Source of the DNA: Rhizobium sp. RCAM05350
GTDB taxonomy: Bacteria; Pseudomonadota; Alphaproteobacteria; Rhizobiales; Rhizobiaceae
Assembly: GCA_024426085.1 (NCBI GenBank)
Contig: CP087974.1
Coordinates: forward strand, 4,072,001 to 4,136,000
Length of the DNA: 64,000 nt
Direction of reading: 5' to 3'
Within the stretch, counting starts at the first letter, position 1. Each line of letters opens with the position of its first letter. Below are positions 17,474 through 28,173 of this stretch, piece after piece. A program made the translations under genes and the position numbers. The notes beneath the pieces are model-generated. The model saw only the letters and a list, made by a program, of their open reading frames with translations. It was not told the DNA's origin and did not search any database.

Positions 17474-18911
17474 TCAGTCCTCCAGAACCCAGGTATCCTT
17501 GGTGCCGCCGCCCTGGCTGGAATTCACCACCAGCGAGCCGGCTTTCAAGGCCACGCGGGTGAGCCCGCCTGGAATGATCTGCACCTTGTCGGAAACGAGG
17601 ACATAAGGGCGAAGATCCACATGGCGTGGTGCGATGCCCTTGTTGACGAGGATCGGCACTGTCGAAAGCGAAAGTGTCGGTTGGGCGATGTAGTTGGCAG
17701 GACGCGCTTTCAGTTTTTCGGCGAAGGCCGTGCGTTCCTTCTTGGATGCGGTTGGCCCGACCAGCATGCCGTAACCGCCGGAGCCATGCACTTCCTTGAC
17801 GACGAGATCGGCAAGGTTTTCGAGCACGTATTTCAGGCTGTCGGCTTCCGAACAGCGCCAGGTCGGCACGTTCTCGAGCAACGCCTTGCGGCCGGTATAG
17901 AATTCGACGATCTCCGGCATGTAGGAATAGATCGCCTTGTCGTCGCAGATGCCGGTTCCCGGCGCATTGGCAATGGTGATGTTGCCGGCGCGGTAGACGT
18001 CCATGATGCCGGGAATGCCGAGCCCCGATCTCGGGCTTGAAGGTCAGCGGATCGAGATAGTCGTCATCGACGCGCCGATAGAGCACGTCGATCGCCTCAT
18101 AGCCGCGGGTGGTGCGCATCTTCACCTTGCCGTCGATGACGCGCAGGTCCGAGCCTTCAACCAGTTCGACACCCATCATGTCGGCCAGGAACGCATGCTC
18201 GTAATAGGCCGAATTGTAGATGCCGGGGGTGAGCACCGCGACGCGCGGCTTGCCCTCGCAGCCGGGAGGGGCGAGCGAAGCGAGGCTGTGGCGCAGAAGG
18301 TAGGGGTAGTTCTCGACCGGACGGACGCGATTCTGATGGAAGAGTTCCGGGAACATCTGCATCATCGTTTCGCGGTTTTCCAGCATATAGCTGACACCGG
18401 GAGGGGGTGCGGGCATTGTCTTCCAGCACGTAGAACTGGTCTTCACCGGTGCGCACGATGTCGGTGCCGACAATATGGGTATAGACGCCGCCCGGCGGAC
18501 GAAAACCGATCATCTGCGGCAGGAAGGCGACATTGCGTTCGATCAGTTCATGCGGGGTACGCGGCCGGCCTTGATGATTTCCTGCTTGTGGTAGATGTCG
18601 TCGAGGAAGGCGTTGAGGGCGATGACCCGCTGTTCGATGCCCTGGGCCAGCTTGCGCCATTCACGGCCGGAGATGATGCGTGGTATCAGGTCGAAGGGGA
18701 TGAGCTTTTCGGAACTGTCCGCGTGTCCGTAGACCGCGAAGGTGATGCCCGTCTTGCGGAAAATATTCTCGGCCTCTCTCGATTTTGCAATCAGGCGGGC
18801 CTTGTCCTGGGCTGAGTACCAATCATTGTAAGTCGAGTAAGGCTGGCGCGGGCTGTTGTCCGCATTCATCATTTCGTCAAATGCCAACGGTGTGATCCCC
18901 TTTTTTGCCAT
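17474..18911 (-). CDS. Circularly permuted type 2 ATP-grasp protein (DUF404/DUF407)
   Basis: About 479 residues, cytoplasmic, ATP-dependent ligase fold. Recognisable segments are PYSTYNDWYSAQ near the N-terminus, DLIPRIISGREW, the ATP-site segment DQFYVLEDNARTPSGVSYMLE, and the C-terminal LVVKEVHGSGGYGMLVGP with SSQGGGTKDTWVLED. Family members are predicted amidoligases that join amino acids or small peptides. The frame breaks near 18555 (missing base), 18402 (extra C) and 18020 (extra G). I used the ATG at 18911; internal methionines near MMNADNSPRQ are alternatives. It is first in the operon with the alpha-E and transglutaminase genes. Confidence 0.88.
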
Positions 18912-19240
18912 TTGAGTACAACAACAGGGGCAATGCAAGAAGCATGCTCATTTGAGGGCAAAAGAAATTTGGACGGGTGATCGCCGCTTTTTTGGGCTGA
19001 TCATGGGGCTTCAGTCTTCGAGGTGCCGCCTGTTTCATCATGTCTTCGCGCCGCAGCTGCCAAGCCTTCCATTCCGGTCCCACGATGGGAGCCGAGGATC
19101 CATTGCGTGCCTGATTTTTGTGCGGCCGGTCGATCGTGACCAAGCTTCCGCTGAAGATAAACATCAGGAATTTTGCTTTGACCATCACCATGCGCGCCTC
19201 TATCGCAGTCGGCGACGCAAAGATTGCCTCCGGAGTTCGC
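18912..19240. other. Divergent intergenic region, no gene recognised
   Basis: This 329-bp gap separates the start of the ATP-grasp operon from the exporter gene. I see only two similar CATTTGAG words (about 18909-18916 and 18949-18956) near the ATP-grasp start and no convincing promoter, hairpin or small gene. Confidence 0.4.
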
Positions 19241-20131
19241 ATGACCCTCGACCGCCTGGCCCCGGCCATTTTCGTTCTGCTCTGGTCGACGGGATGGGTG
19301 ATGGCAAAATATGCCGACATCTATGCCGATCCGCTGACATTCCTGGTGATGCGCTATCTTCTCGCCACGCTGCTGTTCGTCGGCTTCTGTCTTGCCACCA
19401 GTGCCACATGGCCAAAGACCTGGACAGCGGCCGGACACGCCGTCGTCTCTGGCATCTTCCTGCACGGGCTCTATCTCGGCGCCGTCTGGTGGGCGATCGG
19501 GCAGGGCGTGCCGGCGGCGATTTCCGGCATCATCGCCGGGCTGCAGCCACTGATGACGGCGGCCGTGGCGCCGGCCCTGATTGGCGAAAATCTCTCGGGC
19601 CAGCAGAAGCTCGGCTTGATGCTCGGCTTTGTCGGGATCGCGCTGGCCGTTATCCCCAAGGTGCTGGCGATCGATACCGGCATGACGCCGATCCATCTGT
19701 TTCCGGTCATCGTCAACGTCGTCGGCATGGCGGCCGTCACCTACGGCACGATCTATCAGAAACGGCACCTGCAGGCCGGAGACATCCGCTCGACCGCGAC
19801 CCTGCAATATGTCGGCGCACTGATCGTCACCATACCTGCCGCGTTTTTGCTGGAGGACATGCGGGTGATCTGGAGCGTGCAACTGTTTGCCGCACTGGCC
19901 TGGGCCGTACTCGGCCTGTCGATGGGGGCAATTGCTCTGTTGCTCTATCTCATCCGGCGCGGTCAGGTCTCGAAAGCCGCTTCGCTGATCTATCTGGTGC
20001 CGCCGCTTGCGGCGTTACAGGCCTGGCTGCTGTTTGATGAAGCCCTGACGCCGCCGATGATTGTCGGCACTGTCATCGTGGTTGCCGGGGTTTATCTCAC
20101 CAATCGCAAACCCGCCGCCGTTCCCGCATAA
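19241..20131 (+). CDS. EamA/DMT-family transporter
   Basis: Intact 296-residue inner-membrane protein with ten predicted helices in two EamA repeats, the second beginning near residue 155. Typical features are IFVLLWSTGWVMAKYADIYA in helix 1 and the late KAASLIYLVPPLAALQAWLL segment. Members export metabolites or amino acids; the substrate cannot be told from sequence. ATG 19241 is preceded by GGAG at five bases; in-frame upstream starts exist but would add a non-hydrophobic tail. It is convergent with rhlE across a shared terminator. Confidence 0.87.
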   Translation: MTLDRLAPAIFVLLWSTGWVMAKYADIYADPLTFLVMRYLLATLLFVGFCLATSATWPKTWTAAGHAVVSGIFLHGLYLGAVWWAIGQGVPAAISGIIAGLQPLMTAAVAPALIGENLSGQQKLGLMLGFVGIALAVIPKVLAIDTGMTPIHLFPVIVNVVGMAAVTYGTIYQKRHLQAGDIRSTATLQYVGALIVTIPAAFLLEDMRVIWSVQLFAALAWAVLGLSMGAIALLLYLIRRGQVSKAASLIYLVPPLAALQAWLLFDEALTPPMIVGTVIVVAGVYLTNRKPAAVPA

Positions 20132-20133
20132 AA

Positions 20134-20156
20134 AACGGCGGGTCAAACCCGCCGTT
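20134..20156. terminator. Bidirectional terminator between EamA gene and rhlE
   Basis: Perfect stem AACGGCGGGT / ACCCGCCGTT with loop CAA. On the minus strand, at the end of rhlE, it is followed by TTTTTT; on the plus strand the T run is weak (CTTC). Confidence 0.85.
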
Positions 20157-20185
20157 CTTCATTTCAATTCACCATCGCGAAAGGC

Positions 20186-21737
20186 TTATGCCTCGTCGCG
20201 GCGCGGCGCGGTGTTGGCGCGCTTGCGCTGGCCCTGGGCGCCGGCGCCGCCTTCGTGGGTCTGACCACCAGCGGCATTTCCACCGCCGTGGTTGCGGTTA
20301 CGCCATTCGCCCTGCTTCTGGCCGGGGCGTCCGTTGCGGTTGCCGCCGGGGCGCTTGGCAAGAGCGGTTTCGTGGGCTGCCTGAGCGGCCGGACCCTGAC
20401 CCTTGCGGTGCTGCTTCTTCGGTTCGCCGGTTGCCAAAAGATCGTCACCGGCAAACGGGCTCGGAGCCGAGCGTTCGGCGCGGTGAACGTTGTCGCTGCC
20501 GCCCTGGGGACGCGGACGACGTTCGGCATGACCGTTGCCGGCCGGCCGCGAAGCGTTGCAGGGCACCGTTGCCGCCACGGGCACCCTTCGGGCGCGCGCG
20601 GTCAGCCGGAATTTCGCCGCTGGCAACGGCGATGTCGATCTTCATCAGGCGTTCGATGTCGCGCAGCAGGCGGATTTCGTCCGGTGCGCAGAAAGCGATG
20701 GCAATACCGTCGTGGCCGGCGCAGGCCGTACGGCCGATGCGGTGAACGTAGGCATCCGGCACTTCCGGCAGGTCGTAGTTGTAGACGTGGGTGACGCCCG
20801 GAATGTCGATGCCGCGGGCTGCAACGTCGGTTGCGACGAGAACGCGGGTTGCGCCGTCACGGAAGGCCTTGAGGGCGCGTTCGCGCTGGCCCTGGCTCTT
20901 GTTGCCGTGGATCGAGGCGACAGAGAAGCCGACATGTTCCAGATGCTTCATCAGCTTTTCGGCGCCATGCTTGGTGCGCGAAAAGACCATGGCGCGACCA
21001 TCGGGGTTCTCGGTCAGCGTCTTCTTCAGAATTTCAGTCTTCTGGCTGGCGCCCTGAACAAAGTGAACGAACTGCTCGACCTTGTCGGCAGCCTTGCCCG
21101 GAGGCGAAACTTCGACGCGCTTCGGGTTGCTCAGATATTCAGCGGAGAGATCGGCGATCGCCTTCGGCATGGTGGCCGAAAACAGCAGGGTCTGGCGGTT
21201 CTTCGGCACCAGCTTCGAAATCTTGCGCAGGTCATGGATGAAGCCGAGGTCCAGCATCTGGTCGGCTTCGTCGAGAACCAGGTAACGGGCCTGCGTCAGG
21301 GTCACGGCCTTACGGGCGATGAGGTCGAGAAGACGGCCAGGCGTGGCGACAAGGATGTCGACGCCGCGGGAAAGCTGCTCTGACTGCTTGTTGATCGACG
21401 CGCCGCCGACGACGAGGCCGATCTTGATCGGGGTCTTCTTGACGAAGTCCTTCAGGTTCGCAGCGATCTGGTTCACCAGTTCGTGGGTCGGAGCAAGAAC
21501 CAGCGCGCGGATGTTGCGCGGGTCGGGACGCTTGCCGTCGGCCATCATCTTTTCGATCATCGGCAGGCCGAAAGCGGCAGTCTTACCGGTGCCGGTCTGG
21601 GCGAGACCGATGAGGTCATGGCCTTCCATCACGAGCGGGATTGCTTCGGCCTGGATCGGCGTCGGCGTTTCGAACCCCAGGGAAGCGAGGGTCGAAAGAA
21701 CGTGCTCGGAGAGGCCAAGGTCTTTAAAAGTGGTCAA
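20186..21737 (-). CDS. rhlE: DEAD-box ATP-dependent RNA helicase, RhlE-like
   Basis: About 517 residues. Motifs in order: Q motif (FETPTPIQAEAIP), Walker A AQTGTGKT, PTHELVNQ (usually PTRELA), TPGRLLD, DEAD, SAT, and HRIGRTACAG, where motif VI normally has R in place of C. The long C-terminal tail is rich in Gly, Arg, Asn and Gln (RNRNHGGGNAAGGQ), typical for RNA binding. An extra or missing base near 20550 separates helicase core and tail. The start is most likely TTG at 21737, with AAAAGG upstream. It unwinds structured RNA in ribosome assembly or mRNA decay, often at low temperature. Confidence 0.88.
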
Positions 21738-22037
21738 TGTAATACCTTTTCGGGGGCGCAAAACGAGATTTGCCGGAACTGCACCATGCGGTTCCGGTTT
21801 CGCTTCGCGTCAAGAACCCCGCGTGATTTGGGAACTTGTGGGTTGATTCTGCTGTCTGCGCTGCATCCTGCCGCGTTCGGCAGGACATTCTGTGTTGCGC
21901 TTATCCTTCGTTACGGATCGTTGAGATCCTGCAGGGCTCGCTCACGCGGCGGCCGGAAGGTGACGCTGGCCTCATGTCGTTGGTTTGCCGCCAAAAGTCA
22001 AGGGATAGTTTTTTGCAGTTGCGAAGAGATCGGTGGA
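21738..22037. other. Intergenic region upstream of rhlE, no gene recognised
   Basis: This 300-bp stretch lies between the rhlE start and the end of the DNA-alkylation repair gene. It should hold the rhlE promoter and 5' leader, but no clear -35/-10 pair, hairpin or small gene stands out. Confidence 0.35.
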
Positions 22038-23139
22038 TCAGGGCATGACCAGTTGGAAATCCCCGCCTGCGAGCACTGCACCATTGACGAGAATTTCCAG
22101 GCGATGACCGCCGGGATAATATTGCCGGGTGGTGATGGCGCGCACGGCATGCTGGCGCGTCATTCCGACGGTCTCGCCGGGCGCGAGCACTAGGCTCTTC
22201 CATTTGAAGACCTTTGGGGCAAGGCTGCCATTGGCTTTGCGATGATGGACCGCATAGTCGATCATCACTTGTTGCGGCGCAGAGGCCTCATTGACGATGG
22301 TTAGGGTGAAGGCCAGGGCATTGCCGAAATCGACCTGCGGGGTCTGTATCTCCACAGTCGCACCTGATACCGGAAAGCGGGGCGAAGCCGAAATTCGACA
22401 GCGCGGCCGCATGTCCCTTCTTCAAAAGCGTGCGCGAGGCATGCCGCAAGAGCTGCTGCCGCTCGGGGGACGCCGTTGCGATATGTTCGCCGACGAATGC
22501 TGCGACCAGATCGGGATGATCCTTGGCGATGTCGTTCAGGCTGTTGGCGACGGAGCGGCGCACATAATCTTCCGGGTCATCCATTAGGGCGGTGAGAATC
22601 GGCAGGATCGGCTGCGGATCGCGCATCAGCGCCGGCAGCCGGATGGCCCAAGGCAGGCGCGGGCGGGTACCTTCGCTTGCCAGCCGGCGGACGTGATGAT
22701 TGCTGTCGGTGGTCCACGTGCCGATCGTTGCCAGGCGCGGTCCTGTTCGGCGTGAATGAAGGGCCGGATGCCGAACTCGGCAGTGAAATGCGGGGTCAGC
22801 TGTTTCAGCAATGCCAAAGACAGATCGAAATGGCCCAGACCTTTTTGCGCCACGAACTGGCTGACGGGCAGCAGCGCCCATCCGGTGAGGCCGGTGTGGC
22901 CTGATTGCGGCAGGCTTGCCGAGAGAATGGTTGCTGCCTGTTCTGAAATCATCCGGCAAGGTCGTGGCGAGCGTCGTCGTGATCTGGATAGCACGCTGCA
23001 TCAATTCCAGCTGCGGCATATCGTGGATGGCGAGATCGACGAACCGGGCCTTGTCGAACCCTGCGGAATGGGCGGTGATATGATCGGCCATCGTCTTCAC
23101 GAGCGCCGGATGCAAAAGGTTTTTCAGCGGTTCGGCCAT
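22038..23139 (-). CDS. DNA alkylation repair protein, HEAT-repeat (AlkD-like) family
   Basis: About 366 residues after correction. It starts MAEPLKNLLHPALVKTMADH and carries a HEAT-like array, with LMDDPEDYVRRSVANSLNDI followed by DHPDLVAAF, typical of DNA-alkylation-repair enzymes that excise 3-methyl- and 7-methylpurines. The C-terminal ~110 residues (VEIQTPQVDFGNALAFTLTI onwards) form a beta-rich extension, also seen in related rhizobial proteins. Frame breaks lie near 22950, 22700 and 22390. The gene stands alone. Catalytic identity is by family only; the key aspartate could not be assigned because of the breaks. Confidence 0.78.
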
Positions 23140-23388
23140 GGTTTGGGTCCAGTGTTTGATTCCTGCGGACCATAGCCGCGGTTCCATCTGGAATGTAGAT
23201 CAGGTTTTTCCGCCATCAGCGTCGCCTAACGGATTTTCCCGCAACTATTTTTGGAACCTTCCCCTTTCTCGCGGCGTTGAATCCCTCACGTGCCTCTTTT
23301 GCCTGAGGCACCTGTCGGCGCCCAGTCATCATGCCACCGGTGTGGTGACATATGGCCGTCGAGATGAACGTTGCTCGAGGAGGGAACA

Positions 23389-23836
23389 ATGACCACGACA
23401 TGGATTCTTGCCGCTGACGGAAACCAGGCCCGTCTCTTGAAGGGCGTCAATTTCCTCAAAAATGGACCCCAGAGCCCCGAGCAGGAGATTTTTCAGCTGG
23501 ACACCAAGCGCGTCCAGGACATCATGGCTGACAAGCCCGGACGAAGCCATTCCTCGGTCGGACATGGCCGTTCGGCGATGGAATATTCAAGCTGATCCGG
23601 TGCGTGGCGAGCAGCAGCGTTTTACGTCTGATGTTGCCAGCAAACTCGACACCTACGCACGGGAGGGGGCTTTCGATCGTCTCGTTGTCTGTGCAGCGCC
23701 GCAGACGCTTGGCGATCTTCGCTCCATGCTCTCCACTGCCACGCGTGCGAAGACCACGATGGAGATTTGCAAGGATTATAGCAACCTGCCGACCGACAAG
23801 CTGATCTCGTCGGTGCGTGCCGCGATGTCCAGTTGA
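23389..23836 (+). CDS. Host attachment protein family (baeRF/eRF1-like domain)
   Basis: About 148 residues. It starts MTTTWILAADGNQARLL, typical of the 'host attachment' family named for an Agrobacterium protein and now grouped with archaeo-eukaryotic release-factor-like domains. The C-terminus (RLVVCAAPQTLGDLRSML) matches the same fold. Its biochemical function is not established. A GAGGAGGGAA ribosome site precedes the ATG. An extra T near 23594 creates a false stop after AMEYSS; the frame then continues DPVRGEQQRFTSDVASKLD. The gene is convergent with the MttB-family gene. Confidence 0.8.
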
Positions 23837-23845
23837 TTGTTTCCG

Positions 23846-25431
23846 TTAAAAGTCTGTCGGAACGCCGCCTTCGGCTTTCCGACGGGCAACGAAGGCGTCG
23901 AGCTCTTCCTCGATGGCTGGATCGAGCGGCGGTTTTTCGTACTCGTTCAGCTTTTCCTTGAAGACGCGATTGGCGTGATCGTAGGTAGTCGGCCGTCCGG
24001 CCTCCGTCCAGGTTTCTGAAATTGCGCCAGTCCGACAGGATCGGCGAGTAGAAGGCTGTCTCATAGCGGGCGAGTGTGTGGGCAGTGCCGAAATAGTGGC
24101 CGCCGGGGCCGACATCGCGGACCGCATCGAGCCCAAGCGCATCCTCGCTGACGTCGAGTGGCGTCAGGAATTCGGCCACCATCTGCAGCATGTCGACGTC
24201 GAGAATGAATTTCTCGAAGGAGGCCGTCAGCCCGCCCTCGCTCCAGCCGGCCGAATGCATGATGAAATTGCCGCCGCCTTGAGTCAGCGCCCAGAGCGAT
24301 AGCGCTGATTCATAAGCCGCCTGCGCATCCAGCGTATTGGAGGCGTTGGTGTTCGAGGTGCGGTAGGGGATGTTGTAGCGGCGTGCCAGCTGGCCGCCGG
24401 CAATGACGGCCTTCATATATTCGGGCGTCCCGAATGCTGGTGCACCAGTTTTCATATCGACGTTGGAGGTAAAACCGCCATACATCGCGGGAGCTCCGCG
24501 CCGAACCATCTGGGTAAATGCGATACCGGCCAACGCCTCGGCATTCTGCTGCACGACAGCCCCGGCGATCGTCACTGGCGCCATCGCGCCGGCCAGCGTG
24601 AAGGGCGTCACGACGACGACTTGGTTGCGCGAGGACATTTCGATAATGCCCTGTAGCATCGGCCCATCGAGGCGCAGCGGCGACGAGGTATTGATGATGG
24701 TGAAGAGCGACGGCTCGGTTTCCATCTGTTCTGCCTGAAATGCCCCGCCCGATCCGCGCAATCTCAATAGCGTCGATATTGCGCTGTTGGCCGAGCGAAT
24801 AGCAGTGAAACACCTTGTCGGTCAGCTTCACCATGTCGGAGAGGCAATCGAGGTGACGCACCGAAGCATGGATGTCGATCGGCTCGACCGGATAGCCGCC
24901 GGTGGTATGGATGATGTCGTAGGACTGGGCTAGCTTGACCAGCTTGCGGAAATCCTCCTGGTTTCCGGCGCCGTCCACCTTCGCGATCGGCGACAAATGG
25001 TGCCGAGGCGATCTGTGCGAACACCAGATTGTTGCCGCCGATCTGGACATTGTGCACCGGATTTCGGGCATGCATGGTGAAGCCCGAAGGAACGGACGCG
25101 ATCATGTCCATGATCAGGCCGCGATCGAAGGAACCCGGTCGGTGCCGGGGGTCACATCGGCGCCTGCAGCCTTCATCCGGTCGCGGGCTTCCGGCAGGAT
25201 CACGTCCATGCCGATTTCTTCAAGGATGGTCAGCGAGGCATTGTGAATGGCCTCGAGCGCGTCTTCCGACAGTACAACAGATTTCGCCATTGTATTGACG
25301 AGATTAAGATATTTCGAACTGCCGCTGCCTTTGCGCGAACGATCCGCACCACGTCCGCCGGTTCTGCGGCGCCGCTCGACTGGGGCTTCTGCGTCGCTCA
25401 GGGAGGATTGCGGAAATTCGTTCTCGCTCAT
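23846..25431 (-). CDS. Trimethylamine methyltransferase (MttB) family protein
   Basis: About 528 residues, assembled over at least four frame breaks (near 25120, 25010, 24755 and 24025). Recognisable parts are LEAIHNASLTILEEIGMDVI, FTMHARNPVHNVQIGGNN, HTTGGYPVEPIDIHASVRHLD and the barrel segment MFTTSNVDMK-type GGFTSNVDMKTGAPAFGTPEY. The family moves methyl groups from quaternary amines such as glycine betaine to a corrinoid protein. No in-frame amber codon is seen in the readable blocks, so this is a member without pyrrolysine. A corrinoid partner is not adjacent. The N-terminal ~45 residues are basic (ERRRRTGGRGADRSRKG) and unusual for the catalytic fold. Confidence 0.85.
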
Positions 25432-25479
25432 GATTTTTCCATCGGTTTGGACAGAGGAGCATGTTGCATATTGGGTGGT

Positions 25480-26296
25480 TCAAAGGCGCCACCATTTGCG
25501 ACAGCAAATTTCCTTGGGAGAGAAGGAGGGTTTCGAGGGCTGGTTATTCATGACGCGGGATGTCGATTTCACGCCGCAAAGCATTTCGCGTTTGCTGCCG
25601 AAGCCGGGTCTGCGTTCGACCGTAAAGCCTGCGCCTTGCAGATTGCGGCGCACGAAACCGGCGGCCGCATAGGTGGCAAACGTACCGCCCTCGACAGTCT
25701 TGCCTGAATACCAGCCGCATCAGGTCCTGCGACCACATGTCCGGATTGCGCCGAGGGGCGAAGCCGTCGAGATACCAGGCATCGAATATTTCGGAAAATC
25801 CGGGGATCTCGTCGAAGGCCGGACCGCAGACGACGGTGAGATGCATGCCGTCCGCGAGGTCGAGGTCGATACGGCCGCTGGGCTCGTCCGGCCATGCAGC
25901 GCAGAGCGCCTGCCGCTCCGCATTGATCTGCGGCCAATGCGACAGCGCCCGGTCGATATCGCCGGGTCGCATCGGAAACCGTTCGAACGAGACGAAATGC
26001 AGGTTTGCGCCTGCAAAAGGGGCCGCTTTCCACTGCCGCCATGTCTCGCAAAAATTCAACCCGGTGCCGAAGCCGAGCTCGCCGATCTTGAACGTGCCTG
26101 CTGTGCGCCAGCGTTCGGGCAGACCGTTGCCCCTGAGAAAGACATGGCCGCATTCTAGCCGGCCATCTTCACGGCAATAAAAATGGTCGCCAAATTCCTG
26201 CGAATAGGGCATATCGCCCTCGTGCCATTCAAGCGTTTGCCGGTTTGGGGTTTGCCCGTCCGGTGTGGGCGTTACGTCCAATTGATCGTGGGTCAT
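25480..26296 (-). CDS. mnmD: tRNA (mnm5s2U34)-methyltransferase, stand-alone MnmD
   Basis: SAM-dependent methyltransferase that completes the methylaminomethyl group on the wobble uridine of certain tRNAs. The SAM site is [15 protein letters not shown], and the catalytic region is [18 protein letters not shown], characteristic of the MnmC methyltransferase domain. It lacks the oxidase domain of E. coli MnmC. Near 25693 an extra A breaks the frame; the corrected end reads [20 protein letters not shown], then [12 protein letters not shown] and a short tail to 25480 (about 271 residues). It is divergent from an FAD oxidoreductase only 38 bp away. Confidence 0.87.
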
Positions 26297-26334
26297 GGCG
26301 AACCGATAATCTCCACGTTCAAGAAGGTCAATCG

Positions 26335-27484
26335 ATGGTGGATCTGCTGATTGTCGGCGGCGGCATCATGGGGCTCTGGGCGGCCGTTATGGCCGATCGG
26401 GCTGGGCTGAATACGGTTCTCGTCGAGCGCGACAGGATCGGCGCCGGTGCCAGCGGCGGCGTGCTCGGTGCCTTGATGCCGTATATGCCGGATCGCTGGG
26501 ATGCCAAGAAGCAATTCCAGTTCGATGCGTTAGTCTCGCTCGAGCGAGAGATTGCCTGCCTTGAGGCACAAACGGGGATGTCTACCGGTTACCGCCGTTC
26601 CGGCCGTCTGATGCCGCTGCCCAAGCCACATTTGCGGACCATCGCGCTTCGTCACGAGCAGGATGCGCTTGTCAACTGGCGACAGGGAGACCGGCGGTTC
26701 TTCTGGCATGTCCAGGATAGCCCGGCGGCAGACGGCTGGCCGGAAAATGAAGCCATGGCCAGCGGCGTTGTCCTCGATACGCTGGCCGCCCGCGTCGATC
26801 CGCGCTTATTGCTTGCTTTGTTGACAACGGCGCTCGGCCAGTCGCCTCGCGTGCGGATCGAAGAAGGGCAGTCCCTTGTCGGCCTCGATCCGGCCACCGG
26901 CAAAGCGAGGTTTTCAGACGGACATTCCGTGTCTTTCGGTGCCTGCATTCTGGCTGCTGGCGTCGATACTTTCCTGCATCTGGACGGACTTCAGGATAAG
27001 CCGGCCCATGAAGTCCAGCGGCGGTGCCGTCAAGGGACAGGCAGCGGTGCTGAAAGCCGATATAGACCCAGCTTTGCCCGTCATCTTCATGGATGGGCTC
27101 TATGTGGTGCCGCATGATAACGGGCTTGTCGCCGTCGGCAGCACCAGCGAAAACAGTTTTGCCGATCCCGCGTCTAATGACAGCCTACTGGAAGACCTTT
27201 TGGCGCGTGCTAGGGCTGTGGTGCCCTTGCTGGAACATGCGCCAGTGGTCGAGCGCTGGGCGGGTTTGCGGCCAAAGGCGATCGGCCGGGATCCTATGGT
27301 CGGCCGCCATCCGGACCATCGAAGGCTGCACACGCTGACCGGTGGCTTCAAGATCAGTTTCGGGCTGGCGCATCGTCTTGCGGCAGGTGTCATCGGCGAA
27401 ATAACCGGGCAGCCGGATGAGGCGCTGCCGGATCGTTCCGCTGCCACAGCCATTTTTCATTGCTGCGCGCATCGTGAATTTTAG
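26335..27484 (+). CDS. FAD-dependent oxidoreductase (DAO family) beside mnmD
   Basis: About 382 residues. The N-terminal dinucleotide motif is VDLLIVGGGIMGLWAAVMAD with E in VLVERD; SGGVLGALMPYMPDRWD and LTGGFKISFGLAHRLA are DAO-family segments. A frame break near 27010 (one extra base) separates ILAAGVDTFLHL from SSGGAVKGQAAVLKADI. The gene is divergent from mnmD across 38 bp. In E. coli the MnmC oxidase half, also of the DAO family, removes a carboxymethyl group before the MnmD half acts, so this could be the separate oxidase, or an unrelated glycine/D-amino-acid oxidase. The last ~15 residues may be misread. Confidence 0.78.
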
Positions 27485-27526
27485 ACATTGGCAGAGCAGC
27501 GGACGTTCCGAACTGCACTGCCCGAA

Positions 27527-27551
27527 AAAGCCCCGTGCGAAACGGGGCTTT
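27527..27551. terminator. Bidirectional terminator between FAD oxidoreductase and PRC-barrel genes
   Basis: Stem AAAGCCCCGT / ACGGGGCTTT with loop GCGAA, preceded by A's and followed by T's, so it can act on both convergent genes. Confidence 0.8.
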
Positions 27552-27573
27552 CGAGAGTGTCGTGGGAATTGGA

Positions 27574-27964
27574 TTACATCCAGTACGGGGGAATGCCGTA
27601 GTAATCGTAGAGCGCGTGCCGTTTTCCTTGTTCCACTCATATTCTTCGTCGCCGTGATATTTCGGCGCTGCTTCGACCTGCTCGTGGGTCACGTCGGTAC
27701 GATAGCCTCCGAGGTTTTCGTCATAGCTGAGTTTGGACCAGGGCAGCGGGTAGTGGTCCTCACCCAAACCAAGGAAACCGCCGAAGCTCAGAACGGCATA
27801 GGAGACGCGGCCGCTGCGTTTTTCGATGATGACCCGCCTCGATGGAGCCGATATGCTTGCCATCGCGTCCATAAACGCGGGTTCCTTCGACCTTGTCGCT
27901 GGCGATCAGGTCGTGGGTTTCCCTGGATGGCGGCGTCCTGGCGGATTGTATCCTGATAGGTCAT
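27574..27964 (-). CDS. PRC-barrel domain protein
   Basis: About 130 residues. The PRC barrel core is readable as RVIIEKRSGRVSYAVLSFGG followed by GLGEDHYPLPWSKLSYDENL; the N-terminus MTYQDTIRQDAAI and the end YYGIPPYWM are recovered only after correcting breaks near 27920, 27850 and 27610. Such small cytoplasmic PRC-barrel proteins are common in rhizobia and often respond to stress, but no reaction is known. GGAG lies seven bases before the ATG at 27964. Confidence 0.82.
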
Positions 27965-28173
27965 GATTCTTCTCCGTTTTTGCTGTTGCCGGGAAGAAAA
28001 CGAAGCTAAAGCCGGTTGGTTCCGGTAAAAATACTCTGTTTTGGTGCGAGATTTCCCGTTTTCTGAACCGCAAGGGCGTGTGCGTCACGCTGAAGCCAGC
28101 TCGATTCTTCGTCATTCTGTCACGCAAATCGCTTAACCCCGGCCTCAGAACGAGTTTCAACGGAGCGGGGCCA

